A stretch of 64,000 bases of DNA from NCBI RefSeq assembly GCF_031599675.1, contig NZ_CP134223.1, positions 186,001 to 250,000 on the forward strand, in the 5' to 3' direction. Source of the stretch: Paenibacillus pedocola (GTDB lineage Bacteria > Bacillota > Bacilli > Paenibacillales > Paenibacillaceae). A program made the translations under genes and the position numbers. Positions 52,101 through 59,426 of the stretch are shown here, in pieces; positions within the stretch are counted from its first letter, which is position 1, and every line of letters starts with the position of its first letter. The notes below the pieces were generated by a model that had not been told where the DNA came from, did not search any database, and saw only the letters and a list, made by a program, of their open reading frames with translations.

Positions 52101-52337
52101 CATGTGCTGGTCGATGCCGTCAAGCGCTCGGAAGATGGTGCCGATATTATACTGCGCCTGCATGAATATGCCGGTTCGCGGACTCAGGTGCGTATAGAGA
52201 GCGCCTACTCCATCGCATCCTGGCAGGAGTGCAATTTAATGGAGGAGCCGCAGGGCGAATGGCGGGAGGACGGCTTGTCCTTCCAGATCAAGCCTTACGA
52301 GATCAGGACGTTTAGAATCAAGCTGCGGCAGGTGTGA
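49173..52337 (+). CDS. GH38 alpha-mannosidase
   Basis: 1054 residues, cytoplasmic. N-terminal jelly-roll-like domain ~25-160 (LHEHWRGRDRYVWLR). GH38 barrel opens with zinc-binding GHTHIDVAWLWRLKHT (~residue 245); nucleophile Asp359 in WLPDVFGYSWALPQI; helical middle around NQFHDIIPGSSIKEVYED; beta-sandwich C-terminus. Cleaves alpha-mannosides from imported glycans by analogy. ATG 49173 has AAGGGG 8 nt upstream; the GTG at 49164 is inside that site. Operon with the GH105 gene that follows. Confidence 0.93.
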   Translation: MFLTEEKLIRRQAELGKYRYLKVLELTELELAEDEDGANGVYPGAVAFDGTIRLHEHWRGRDRYVWLRAVAVLPERKAGFKIAGRFDFGKSGSFNNSGFESLLFVNGAPYQGVDNNHREVIFDDELGGQTVELAFRLWSGLEGGGPPALQEHRISEAMLGYLDETVDDLFYMSQAALDTFRYLGSDQPEKQWLKKALNDAFNEIDWSEPGSEDHIRSLYRANVSLNQAVEAMPRTFDVTVTALGHTHIDVAWLWRLKHTREKTARSFSTVLRLMEEFPEYQFLQTQPQLYDYLERDYPELFGRITERIKEGRWEAEGAMWLEADCNIPSGESLVRQILAGKRYLREQFGIESKYLWLPDVFGYSWALPQILRGSGIDTFMTTKISWNQFNRMPHDTFWWRGMDGSEVLTHFITTSEKNGDAYTYNGRMTAALLRGIWNSYQDKEINDHLLFAYGWGDGGGGPTREMLELRRRFDKLPGMPKLQTGSAGEYFTGLHERIRGAESRVHTWNGELYFECHRGTYTSQARNKKYNRRLELLLRDAEWLHTLTGVRRGNLETAYPAAELRGIWEILLRNQFHDIIPGSSIKEVYEDSDLEYAEGEARSLALINGSVGGEEAGYGSPQGSSCSGGSEGEKYFTLLNSSTWDRPRYLELAGEADDPAGIRDRAGKLLEQQPTADGGRLVYIPSVPALGTAVLVSEPADARASESGQLAAIAGRRLTTPLVEAAWNDQGHFTSIRDLRNDRELLAPGQRGNVLQVFEDKPLDYEAWDIDIFYQEKMTEISQLTECRVTENGPLRAVLRMAWTYHRSVITQDIIFYRDTARMDFRTVIDWQGHNQLLKTAFPVDIHALEATYDIQFGNVKRPTHWNTSWDYARFETVGHQWADVSEKGYGVALLNDCKYGYDIKDRVLRLTLLKSAVHPDPEQDQGHHAFTYALYPHTGDFVEGGVVQEAWELNNPLRAVPGQLEGEPLFSIGGGHVLVDAVKRSEDGADIILRLHEYAGSRTQVRIESAYSIASWQECNLMEEPQGEWREDGLSFQIKPYEIRTFRIKLRQV

Positions 52338-52357
52338 ATATGAGAGGAGAATATGGC

Positions 52358-53500
52358 ATGGCGGGAGCAGGAGAGGGGCAACAGATGGTGAACAGCCGGG
52401 TGAACAAGGACGAGATAACTGGAAAGCTAAATCGTGTAACGGAGAAGCTGCTGAAGCTTGACCGGCCGGACAACGAAGCTGAATTACAGAACCTGGGGGA
52501 GGATGCGGGGCGGCGGGGGTATTTCGCCCGGGATTTCGGCATGGAGGAGTGGGACTGGCCGCAGGGCGTGGGACTCTATGGTCTGCAAAAGCTGGAGCGG
52601 CATTTCGGGGACGGCCGGTATACGGCTTATGCCAAGCCCTGGATGGCCCGCCAGCTGGAGAAAGGACTGCCCAGCCGGAACATCAATACGACTGCCCCGC
52701 TGCTGTCGCTGATGGAACTGGCGGAAGCTGAGGAGCTGAGTCACGAATGGGTAAACTGGCTGATGAATGGCCTGCCCCGCACACTGGAGCAAGGTTATCA
52801 GCATGTGACAACGGGTGCAGACAAGAGTGAAATTACACTCCATGAGAATGAAATCTGGATCGATACGCTGTTTATGGCGATTCTGTTCACGGCGAAAATG
52901 GGTGTGAAATACGATAATGCGCAGTGGCGGCAGACGTCCCTGCACCAGCTGCTGCTGCATATTAAATACCTGTATGACAAAAAGACAGGCCTGTTCTTCC
53001 ACGGCTGGCATTTTGGCGGGCGGCATAATTTCAGCGAAGCCTTCTGGTGCCGCGGTAATGGCTGGTTCACGCTCGGACTGCCGGAGTATCTGGAGCTGAT
53101 GCGCCCGTATCTGGACAGCGGAGTCTTCACGTATCTTCAGCAGATTCTGCAGGCACAGGCAGAGGCCTTGTTGGCCTGTCAGAGTGCAGACGGACTGTGG
53201 CATACACTGCTGGACGATCCGGGGAGTTACACCGAAACGTCCGGATCAGCAGCCATAGCAGCCGGTATTCTGCATGGTGTACGCAGGGGGCTGCTGCCGG
53301 AGGCCTATGCAGAACCGGCTCTGGGCGCGATTCAGGCGGTGCTGGACCGGATTGACGATGAAGGCACAGTGCTTGGCGTATCGGGCGGCACGCCGATTGG
53401 TGCAGCCAAGGAAGATTATAAAGGAATCATTATTGCCCCCATGGCCTACGGTCAGGCGATGGCTCTGGTCGCGCTCGGTGAAGCTCTGCATTACTGCTGA
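52358..53500 (+). CDS. GH105/GH88-type unsaturated-uronyl or related glycoside hydrolase
   Basis: 380 residues, (alpha/alpha)6 barrel of the YteR/YesR type: DWPQGVGLYGLQKL near the N-terminus, ENEIWIDTLFMA with the catalytic Asp region, HNFSEAFWCRGNGWFTLGL and DETSGS-like TETSGSAAIAAGIL. Usually removes unsaturated galacturonate from rhamnogalacturonan fragments, so pectin use with the PL1 lyase is plausible. The start is ambiguous: ATG 52358 (GAGGAG 8 nt upstream) or ATG 52385 (GAGGGGC 6 nt upstream). The frame opens 3 nt before the GH38 stop. Confidence 0.85.
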   Translation: MAGAGEGQQMVNSRVNKDEITGKLNRVTEKLLKLDRPDNEAELQNLGEDAGRRGYFARDFGMEEWDWPQGVGLYGLQKLERHFGDGRYTAYAKPWMARQLEKGLPSRNINTTAPLLSLMELAEAEELSHEWVNWLMNGLPRTLEQGYQHVTTGADKSEITLHENEIWIDTLFMAILFTAKMGVKYDNAQWRQTSLHQLLLHIKYLYDKKTGLFFHGWHFGGRHNFSEAFWCRGNGWFTLGLPEYLELMRPYLDSGVFTYLQQILQAQAEALLACQSADGLWHTLLDDPGSYTETSGSAAIAAGILHGVRRGLLPEAYAEPALGAIQAVLDRIDDEGTVLGVSGGTPIGAAKEDYKGIIIAPMAYGQAMALVALGEALHYC

Positions 53501-53644
53501 GGTTTGTGCTGGACTGTAGATCCCTGAATATTCTCTAATAAAGGTAGGAGTATGATGCTTCGGGTGATTGTGTTGCTACATTCGATGGAACAGAAGGGAA
53601 GGGTTTCGTGGCAAAGTATGTCATGGAACGGGAGGCTCCAAAGA

Positions 53645-53835
53645 TTAGTTTGATTTTCTCCATCTAATTCGACCGTTTTCCATAATTTATAATGTTTAGT
53701 TGGAAAAACTCCATCTATTCCGGGCCAAAGGCCCTCTATGGGGCGAATTCGATACAATGAAGTGGAGTTTTTCCAACTAGCCTTCTAATCCTAGCGTTGG
53801 AGGACGAAAGAGGTGGAGAAATTCCACTTAGCCTG
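53645..53835. repeat. Paired direct and inverted repeats with 51-nt step
   Basis: Two forward units begin TTAGTT...CTCCATCTA at 53645 and 53696; two reverse units (GTGGAG...TTCCA...TAGCC) end at 53780 and 53831. TAGTTGGAAAAACTCCA (53697-53713) pairs perfectly with 53763-53779. The step is 51 nt in both pairs. 53501-53980 contains no supportable gene. Confidence 0.7.
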
Positions 53836-53983
53836 ATCAGAAGCATGTACCTTGCAAAACAATTTTTCATAAGGTTCTGATGAAGAACAGGCCTGCACAA
53901 ACAGTGTGCTGCAATACTACGAGTCTGTGCGGGTCTCTAATTAGCTGTAAATAAAATGCGGTACAACCCGGCGAAAGATTTGC

Positions 53984-54012
53984 TTGTAGCTTCCGGATAC
54001 ATGGAGTATACT
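53984..54012 (+). promoter_or_regulatory. iolG promoter
   Basis: TTGTAG (53984-53989), 17-nt spacer, TATACT (54007-54012). Predicted start near 54019, just before a LacI-type operator. Confidence 0.75.
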
Positions 54013-54023
54013 ATTGTCGGGAA

Positions 54024-54039
54024 GGTTAAGCGCTTACCC
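54024..54039 (+). promoter_or_regulatory. LacI-type operator O1 (iolG)
   Basis: GGTTAAGCGCTTACCC with the AAGCGCTT core of LacI/GalR operators, placed right behind the predicted start site. Identical to the site at 58179. Confidence 0.8.
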
Positions 54040-54058
54040 TCTGAGGAGGATAAGTGAT

Positions 54059-55105
54059 ATGGTAAAACCAATCGTAGTTGGCATTATCGGCGCCGGGAGA
54101 ATCGGCCGCCTGCATGCGCATAATCTGCGTGTGATGCCGTCGTTTACACTGAAGTCGATTGCCGAGGCTGTAGTGAGCGAGGATTTGCTGGCCTGGGCGG
54201 AGAGCCGCGGCCTGGGCCCGGTATTCGTGGATGCGGAAGATATTCTGAATGATCCGGAGATCGAGGCGGTGTTCATCTGCACACCAACAGATACCCACGC
54301 CGACTGGATTGAGCGGGCTGCCCGCGCCGGGAAGCATATTTTCTGCGAGAAGCCGATCAGCCTGTCACCCCAGCAGACCAGCCGGGCGCTGCAGATTGCA
54401 GAGGAAGCAGGCGTGCTGCTTCAGGTCGGCTTTAACCGCCGGATGGACCCGAGCTTCCGTAAGCTTAAGCAGCTGGTTCAATCCGGAGAGCTGGGCAGTC
54501 CGCATATTGTGAAGATCACTTCACGGGATCCTCAGCCTCCCGGCGAGGGTTATGTGCGCTCCTCCGGCGGCATGTTCATGGATATGACGATTCACGATTT
54601 CGATATGGCCCGTTATCTGATGGGCGAGGAAGTAACCGAAGTCTACACTCGTGGGGCCAATCTGGTTGATCCGATGTTCGGGCGCTGCGGCGATGTGGAC
54701 ACGGCCGTCATCACGCTGACCTTCGCCAGCGGAGCGATCTGTGTCATTGATAACAGCCGGAAGGCGGTCTATGGCTATGATCAGCGGGTCGAGGTGTTCG
54801 GCTCGCTCGGCTCGGCCACTGCAGACAATTGCCGCCCGACGACAGTAGAGGTATCCACCGCGGCTTCGGTCACCCGCGACCAGCCGCAGCATTTCTTCCT
54901 GGAGCGGTACAACCAGGCCTTCACCGATGAAGTTGCCGCGTTTGCCCGCACGATCCGCCTGCAGGAGCCGCTCATCTGCAGCGGGCTTGACGGCCAGCAG
55001 GCCGAGCGGCTTGCCGTAGCTGCTAAGGAATCGCAGCGGACCGGGCTTCCGGTCAAGCTGTCTGTTAGCGCCGGAGAGGGACGATCAGAGATGCAAGCCT
55101 TGTAA
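54059..55105 (+). CDS. iolG: Inositol 2-dehydrogenase
   Basis: 348 residues, Gfo/Idh/MocA family. NAD-binding VGIIGAGRIGRLHAHNLR (residues ~6-23), EKPIS Lys motif (HIFCEKPISLS), and active-site DMTIHDFDMARYL with Asp/His. Oxidises myo-inositol to scyllo-inosose. ATG 54059 with AGGAGG 9 nt upstream; 15 extra residues of open frame overlap the promoter and operator and are excluded. First gene of the iolG-iolB unit. Confidence 0.93.
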   Translation: MVKPIVVGIIGAGRIGRLHAHNLRVMPSFTLKSIAEAVVSEDLLAWAESRGLGPVFVDAEDILNDPEIEAVFICTPTDTHADWIERAARAGKHIFCEKPISLSPQQTSRALQIAEEAGVLLQVGFNRRMDPSFRKLKQLVQSGELGSPHIVKITSRDPQPPGEGYVRSSGGMFMDMTIHDFDMARYLMGEEVTEVYTRGANLVDPMFGRCGDVDTAVITLTFASGAICVIDNSRKAVYGYDQRVEVFGSLGSATADNCRPTTVEVSTAASVTRDQPQHFFLERYNQAFTDEVAAFARTIRLQEPLICSGLDGQQAERLAVAAKESQRTGLPVKLSVSAGEGRSEMQAL

Positions 55106-55140
55106 GCGGATGCATACCTTGAAGACCGAGGAGGACGGTG

Positions 55141-55977
55141 ATGAAGATGTCTGATCTAATCATTAAGGCCGGTGCGCCCGGCAAGGATGGACTTGTGGCC
55201 GCGGTGAGCAAGGAGAGCGCCGGATGGAAATACGTAGGGTTTGAAGTGTATCAGCTGCAGGCCGGAGATGTGCTTAAGCGCAGCGCCGAAGGGAACGAGA
55301 TCTGCCTCGTGCTGCTGGCCGGTAAGGCGGATGTTAAGGTGGACGGCCAGCTGTTCGCCGGTATCGGCGGGCGCATGTCCGTCTTTGAGGATATGCCGCC
55401 GTATGCGGTATATGTTCCTGCGGGAGCGCATTATGAGGTTACGGCTCTGAGTGAGCTGGAGCTAGCAGTCTGCCTTGCCCCGGGGACGGGTAAGTATGCC
55501 CCGAGGCTGATCGCCCCGTCCGACGCTGTGGCAGAGGACCGCGGCTATGGAAGTATGTCCCGCCGGGTAGTCAACATCCTGCCTGAGAGCAGTGAAGCCG
55601 AGAGCCTGCTGGTTGTTGAAGTGCGCACGAGCGGGGGCAACTGGTCCAGCTATCCTCCGCACAAGCATGACCAGGATAATCTGCCGGCAGAGTCCTATCT
55701 GGAAGAAACGTATTATCACCGGGTAAATCCCGCCCACGGCTTTGTGGTGCAGCGGGTATACAATGACGATAGAAGCCTTGATGAGACGATGGCCGTAACG
55801 GATCGCAGCATTGTGCTCGTTCCGGAAGGCTACCATCCGGTATCCGCCCCGCCGGGCTACGATTCTTATTATCTGAACGTAATGGCAGGTCCGGTCCGTA
55901 CTTGGGTCTTCCATAACGACCCGGAGCATGAGTGGCTATTCGAGGCGCAGCAGCAACGCCCGGACAAACAGGAATAA
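55141..55977 (+). CDS. iolB: 5-deoxy-glucuronate isomerase
   Basis: 278 residues, double cupin. Zn-binding motif PPHKHDQDNLPAESYLEETYY split here as PPHKHD and EETYYHR; later YHPVSAPPGYDSYYLNVMAG holds the final His. Converts 5-deoxy-glucuronate to 2-deoxy-5-keto-gluconate. ATG 55141 with GAGGAGG upstream. 35 nt after iolG, followed by a terminator. Confidence 0.95.
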   Translation: MKMSDLIIKAGAPGKDGLVAAVSKESAGWKYVGFEVYQLQAGDVLKRSAEGNEICLVLLAGKADVKVDGQLFAGIGGRMSVFEDMPPYAVYVPAGAHYEVTALSELELAVCLAPGTGKYAPRLIAPSDAVAEDRGYGSMSRRVVNILPESSEAESLLVVEVRTSGGNWSSYPPHKHDQDNLPAESYLEETYYHRVNPAHGFVVQRVYNDDRSLDETMAVTDRSIVLVPEGYHPVSAPPGYDSYYLNVMAGPVRTWVFHNDPEHEWLFEAQQQRPDKQE

Positions 55978-55990
55978 TCAAGGCAGATCC

Positions 55991-56025
55991 AAGAGGGGCT
56001 TCCGGAATGGCGGAGGCCCCTCTTT
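55991..56025 (+). terminator. Terminator after iolB
   Basis: AAGAGGGGC(T)TCCG pairs with CGGAGGCCCCTCTTT. It separates iolGB from the regulator and iolCADE. Confidence 0.85.
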
Positions 56026-56102
56026 GCGTAGTCTGATGATGATCTGTGGACAACTCCCGGCACGGCTTCATAGACACCGTCTGGCGAGTTCCCTATAATC
56101 TA

Positions 56103-56312
56103 TATAAGTTGAACTGAAAAAACATAAAAAAGGTAGGAGTACGGAGGGGAAGTTTGGAACTGGAGGAGCGAACGCGTCCGCCTTTGTCTGCGGATTTCAA
56201 CCGCGAAGAGCGGTAAAATCGAGAGATCTGCAGACAACAGCGGCCGGAAGTCCAAACATTCCCCGCAGTTACGACCAGTACCCTAATATGAAAGTCTAAA
56301 GTTCAACCTATA
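56103..56312 (+). repeat. Structured intergenic repeat, copy 3 (short form)
   Basis: 210 bp between TATAAGTTGAACT and AAGTTCAACCTATA (inverted). It lacks the AGCTTT hairpin module but keeps the long stem as CTGCGG/CTGCAG (56188/56228), again with compensatory change, capped by ACCGC...GCGGT. Inserted between iolB and lacI. Confidence 0.85.
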
Positions 56313-56328
56313 ATAGGTATAAGATTGC

Positions 56329-57365
56329 ATGAACGCAAAGGCGGGCTTACTAACGATGAAACCTACGATATATGATGTGGCACGGGAAGCGGGGGTCTCC
56401 ATCGCTACGGTGTCCAAAGTGTTGAATAAGAGCGGGAGGATCAGCGACAAGACGCGGGAGAAGGTGGACCGTATCATGGCGGAGCTGAATTATCAGCCGA
56501 GTCTGGTAGCCTCTGCGCTGACGAGCCGAAGGACAGGAACGATTGGGCTGATGATTCCGGATATCGCCAATCCATTTTTTGCGGAGGCAGCACGCAGTAT
56601 TGAAGATTACGCACAGGAACAGGGGAGCGACTTAATCGTGTGCAGTACGGACCGGAACGACGAGAAGGCGGCCAGATATATCTCGCTGCTCTTGCGCAAG
56701 CGGGTGGATGGTCTAATCATTGCTTCCCATACCGGCAATCCTGACATGATCCGCCGTCTGCTGGCTGATCATGTGCCGCTAGTGCTGTTCTCGGCGGATA
56801 TCCGCATGATGGAGAGCAACTCTGTTACGGTGGATGATTACAAAGGCGGCTATCAGGCGACAGAATATTTGCTGTCCTTAGGGCATCGCAAACTGGGCAT
56901 TATATCCGACAATTTGCGGGGAGCAAGCTGCGTGCTGAGGGCTTCCTAGATGCGCTGAAGGCGGCGGGTATCCCCTTCGACAATCCGGCGAATATCACGC
57001 ATACTTCGGCTACGCTTGAGAACGGCCGCAAAGCCGCCGCCGCGATGCTGGGCCAGACGGAGGCGGAGCGGCCGACAGCAGTGTTCGCCTGCAACGACCT
57101 GCTCGCTATCGGGGTATTGAAGGAGGCGCGCAGCGCGGGTCTGTCCATTCCCCGGGATCTGTCCGTAGTGGGCTTTGACAATACGATGCTGGCTGACATT
57201 TGCCATCCCACTTTAACCAGCATTGCCCAACCCCTGCGCGAGATGACGGAGCAGGCCATGATTCTGCTGAACCAAGCCATTGACAACCCGGAGATGCCGA
57301 GGCGCAAAATCATGCTGATGCCTGAGCTGGTTGTCCGTCATTCCACGGGTCCGGTACCGGGTTGA
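56329..57365 (+). pseudogene. LacI-family repressor with frameshift
   Basis: N-terminal frame (56329-56949): LacI HTH IYDVAREAGVSIATVSKVLN, then the periplasmic-binding-like core up to GHRKLGIISDNLRG. The C-terminal half (SKLRAEGFLDALKAAG through DLSVVGFDN and PTLTSIAQP to 57365) continues in another frame. The frames join at GGGG (56918-56921) if one base is restored. The full length would be about 340 residues, normal for LacI. Either a real inactivating deletion or a homopolymer sequencing error. ATG 56356 (KPTIYDV) is an alternative start. Natural candidate to bind the operators at 54024 and 58179. Confidence 0.85.
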
Positions 57366-57397
57366 AAGAGAAAGATATCTTAAGGAGTTGGGCGTAG

Positions 57398-58021
57398 GTG
57401 TCAATCCATGAGAAGGTACAACAGTGGGAACGGGAAGAGGGCGTCAGGCTCTTTCAAAATCTCGGTCTGCCCCGCAATGCGGCGATTTTAGATTATGGAT
57501 GTGGATTTGGTCATTATTCAATAGCCGCTTCAAGGTTTCTGGGAGGCAAGGACGGACAGGTATATGCAGTAGATATCAATAAGGATTGCCTGAAACATGT
57601 TTCTAAGGTAGCTGATGAGGAAGGTTTGGTAAATATTATAACTGCCGGAGGGAACAAGGATTATAGCTTTAACTTTTCAAATGATGTTTTTGACATGATC
57701 ATGTTCTATGATCTCTTGCATGGCGATGGATTTCATAGATTCACCCTGTATGAAGAGGCTTCAAGAACTCTGAAAAAAGGCGGAATCTTGTCGATCCTGC
57801 CGTTCCATCTGTCAAACTTCCGGGATAAGGAAGGAAAGAAAACAAGCTACTCCTACCGTAAATTGGTCTTGGAAGCTCAAGATTATGGGTTTACGGAAAT
57901 CGGCGAAAAGCCGCTGGGCATTCATTTTGAGAAATATCACAGCGCATATTATATAAATAAAGGCGGAGTTGAATTCGAGAATTTGGAAAGAGCAGAAATT
58001 TTGAATTTGCAAAAAAACTAA
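57398..58021 (+). CDS. Class I SAM-dependent methyltransferase
   Basis: 207 residues: motif I AILDYGCGFGHYSIAA (about 30-45), VYAVDINKDC acidic residue after strand 2, FDMIMFYDLLHGDGF and LKKGGILSILPF. Not a known inositol enzyme; it is a more AT-rich insertion between lacI and iolC. GTG start with AAGGAG 10 nt upstream. Substrate unknown. Confidence 0.85.
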   Translation: MSIHEKVQQWEREEGVRLFQNLGLPRNAAILDYGCGFGHYSIAASRFLGGKDGQVYAVDINKDCLKHVSKVADEEGLVNIITAGGNKDYSFNFSNDVFDMIMFYDLLHGDGFHRFTLYEEASRTLKKGGILSILPFHLSNFRDKEGKKTSYSYRKLVLEAQDYGFTEIGEKPLGIHFEKYHSAYYINKGGVEFENLERAEILNLQKN

Positions 58022-58049
58022 GGTTCAAGTTCATAAGCTTGGCACCTGA

Positions 58050-58081
58050 AAGGCCGGTCTAGTACATAGACTGGCTTTTTT
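58050..58081 (+). terminator. Terminator after methyltransferase
   Basis: GGCCGGTCTA / TAGACTGGCT stem with T run; isolates the iolC promoter. Confidence 0.8.
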
Positions 58082-58135
58082 GCGTGTCTTGTAAGGCTGG
58101 TGTGCAAGTGTGATGATAGCGCTTCAAATTTGGGA

Positions 58136-58164
58136 TTGCCAAACTTGAACTTCTAAACTATACT
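58136..58164 (+). promoter_or_regulatory. iolCADE promoter
   Basis: TTGCCA (58136-58141), 17-nt spacer, TATACT (58159-58164). Same -10 and geometry as the iolG promoter, with an operator 15 nt behind. Confidence 0.8.
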
Positions 58165-58178
58165 AAAGGGGAAAATTA

Positions 58179-58194
58179 GGTTAAGCGCTTACCC
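58179..58194 (+). promoter_or_regulatory. LacI-type operator O2 (iolC)
   Basis: GGTTAAGCGCTTACCC, identical over 16 nt to the site at 54024 and at the same position relative to its promoter (12 nt and 15 nt after the -10). Confidence 0.85.
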
Positions 58195-58284
58195 TTCCCC
58201 GGTAATGATTTGTATTGGTTTTGTTGAACGGGCAGTAGTTGTTCCGGTCCCTTTTCTCTGAAGCTTTTTCAAGGAGGCGTCACT

Positions 58285-59292
58285 ATGAACGGTTTACAGT
58301 TTGATCCCGCCCGGCCGCTGGACTTAATCGCCGTCGGCCGGCTCTGTATTGACTTGAATGCCAATGAAACTGGCAGACCTATGGAAGAGACCATGACCTT
58401 TACCAAATATGTCGGCGGCTCGCCTGCCAATATCGTAATCGGCACGGCCCGGCTGGGCCTGCGCACTGGCTTCATCGGCAAGCTTGCCAATGACCAGATG
58501 GGCCGGTTTATCCGCACCTATCTGCAGCAGAATGGCATTGATGACAGCCAGGTGAGCGTGGACCGCACCGGTGCGGTGACAGGGCTTGCTTTTACCGAAA
58601 TTAAGAGTCCGCAGGAATGCAGCATTCTGATGTACCGGGATCATGTGGCGGATCTGCTGCTGAATACTGGGGAGATCTCGGAGGATTACATCCGGCAGGC
58701 CAAGGCGCTGCTGATCTCCGGCACCGCCCTGGCGCAGAGTCCCTCCCGTGAGGCAGTGTTTCTGGCACTGGAGTTTGCCCGCAAACATAACGTCACAGTA
58801 TTTTTCGATCTGGATTACCGCCCGTATACCTGGAAATCGGCCGCAGAGACGGCTGTCTACTATAATCTGGCTGCCGAGAAATGCCACTGCATCATCGGTA
58901 CCCGCGAGGAATTCAATATGATGGAGAGCCTGTACAATGTGGCAGACGAAGACGATGAAAGTACGGCCAGCCGCTGGTTCTCGCATCAGGCGAAGCTGGT
59001 TGTCATCAAGCATGGCGGCAGCGGCTCGATCTCTTATACAGCAGACGGGCAGAGTCACCGGAGCGGTATTTTCCCGGCCAAGGTACTGAAAACGTTCGGC
59101 GCCGGCGATTCTTATGCCTCCGCCTTCATCCACAGCCTGATGCACGGAGATAGTGTCAGTGAAGCCATGCGCCGCGGCAGTGCTTCGGCCTCCATCGTCA
59201 TCTCCCGCCACAGCTGCTCGGACGCGATGCCGACCCTGGATGAATTGGAAGCGTTCTTACTGACAAATGAGGAGATCACTTCAGGTGCTTAG
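58285..59292 (+). CDS. iolC: 5-dehydro-2-deoxygluconokinase
   Basis: 335 residues, PfkB/ribokinase family. VGRLCIDLNANETGRPMEE at the N-terminus, GGSPANIVIG substrate motif (~44-53) and catalytic TFGAGDSYASAF near residue 273. Phosphorylates 2-deoxy-5-keto-gluconate. AAGGAGG upstream of ATG. First gene of iolCADE. Confidence 0.94.
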   Translation: MNGLQFDPARPLDLIAVGRLCIDLNANETGRPMEETMTFTKYVGGSPANIVIGTARLGLRTGFIGKLANDQMGRFIRTYLQQNGIDDSQVSVDRTGAVTGLAFTEIKSPQECSILMYRDHVADLLLNTGEISEDYIRQAKALLISGTALAQSPSREAVFLALEFARKHNVTVFFDLDYRPYTWKSAAETAVYYNLAAEKCHCIIGTREEFNMMESLYNVADEDDESTASRWFSHQAKLVVIKHGGSGSISYTADGQSHRSGIFPAKVLKTFGAGDSYASAFIHSLMHGDSVSEAMRRGSASASIVISRHSCSDAMPTLDELEAFLLTNEEITSGA

Positions 59293-59426
59293 TGAGAAGG
59301 GGCTTGAGACCGGAGAACAGAGGTTAGCACCAAAGGTAGCAAAGAGAGCAAAGGGAGTACCAAACATCGAAAAACTATGCCATAGATCAGCAGCAGTACA
59401 TCATTAGAGCCGAGGGAGTGGACAGA

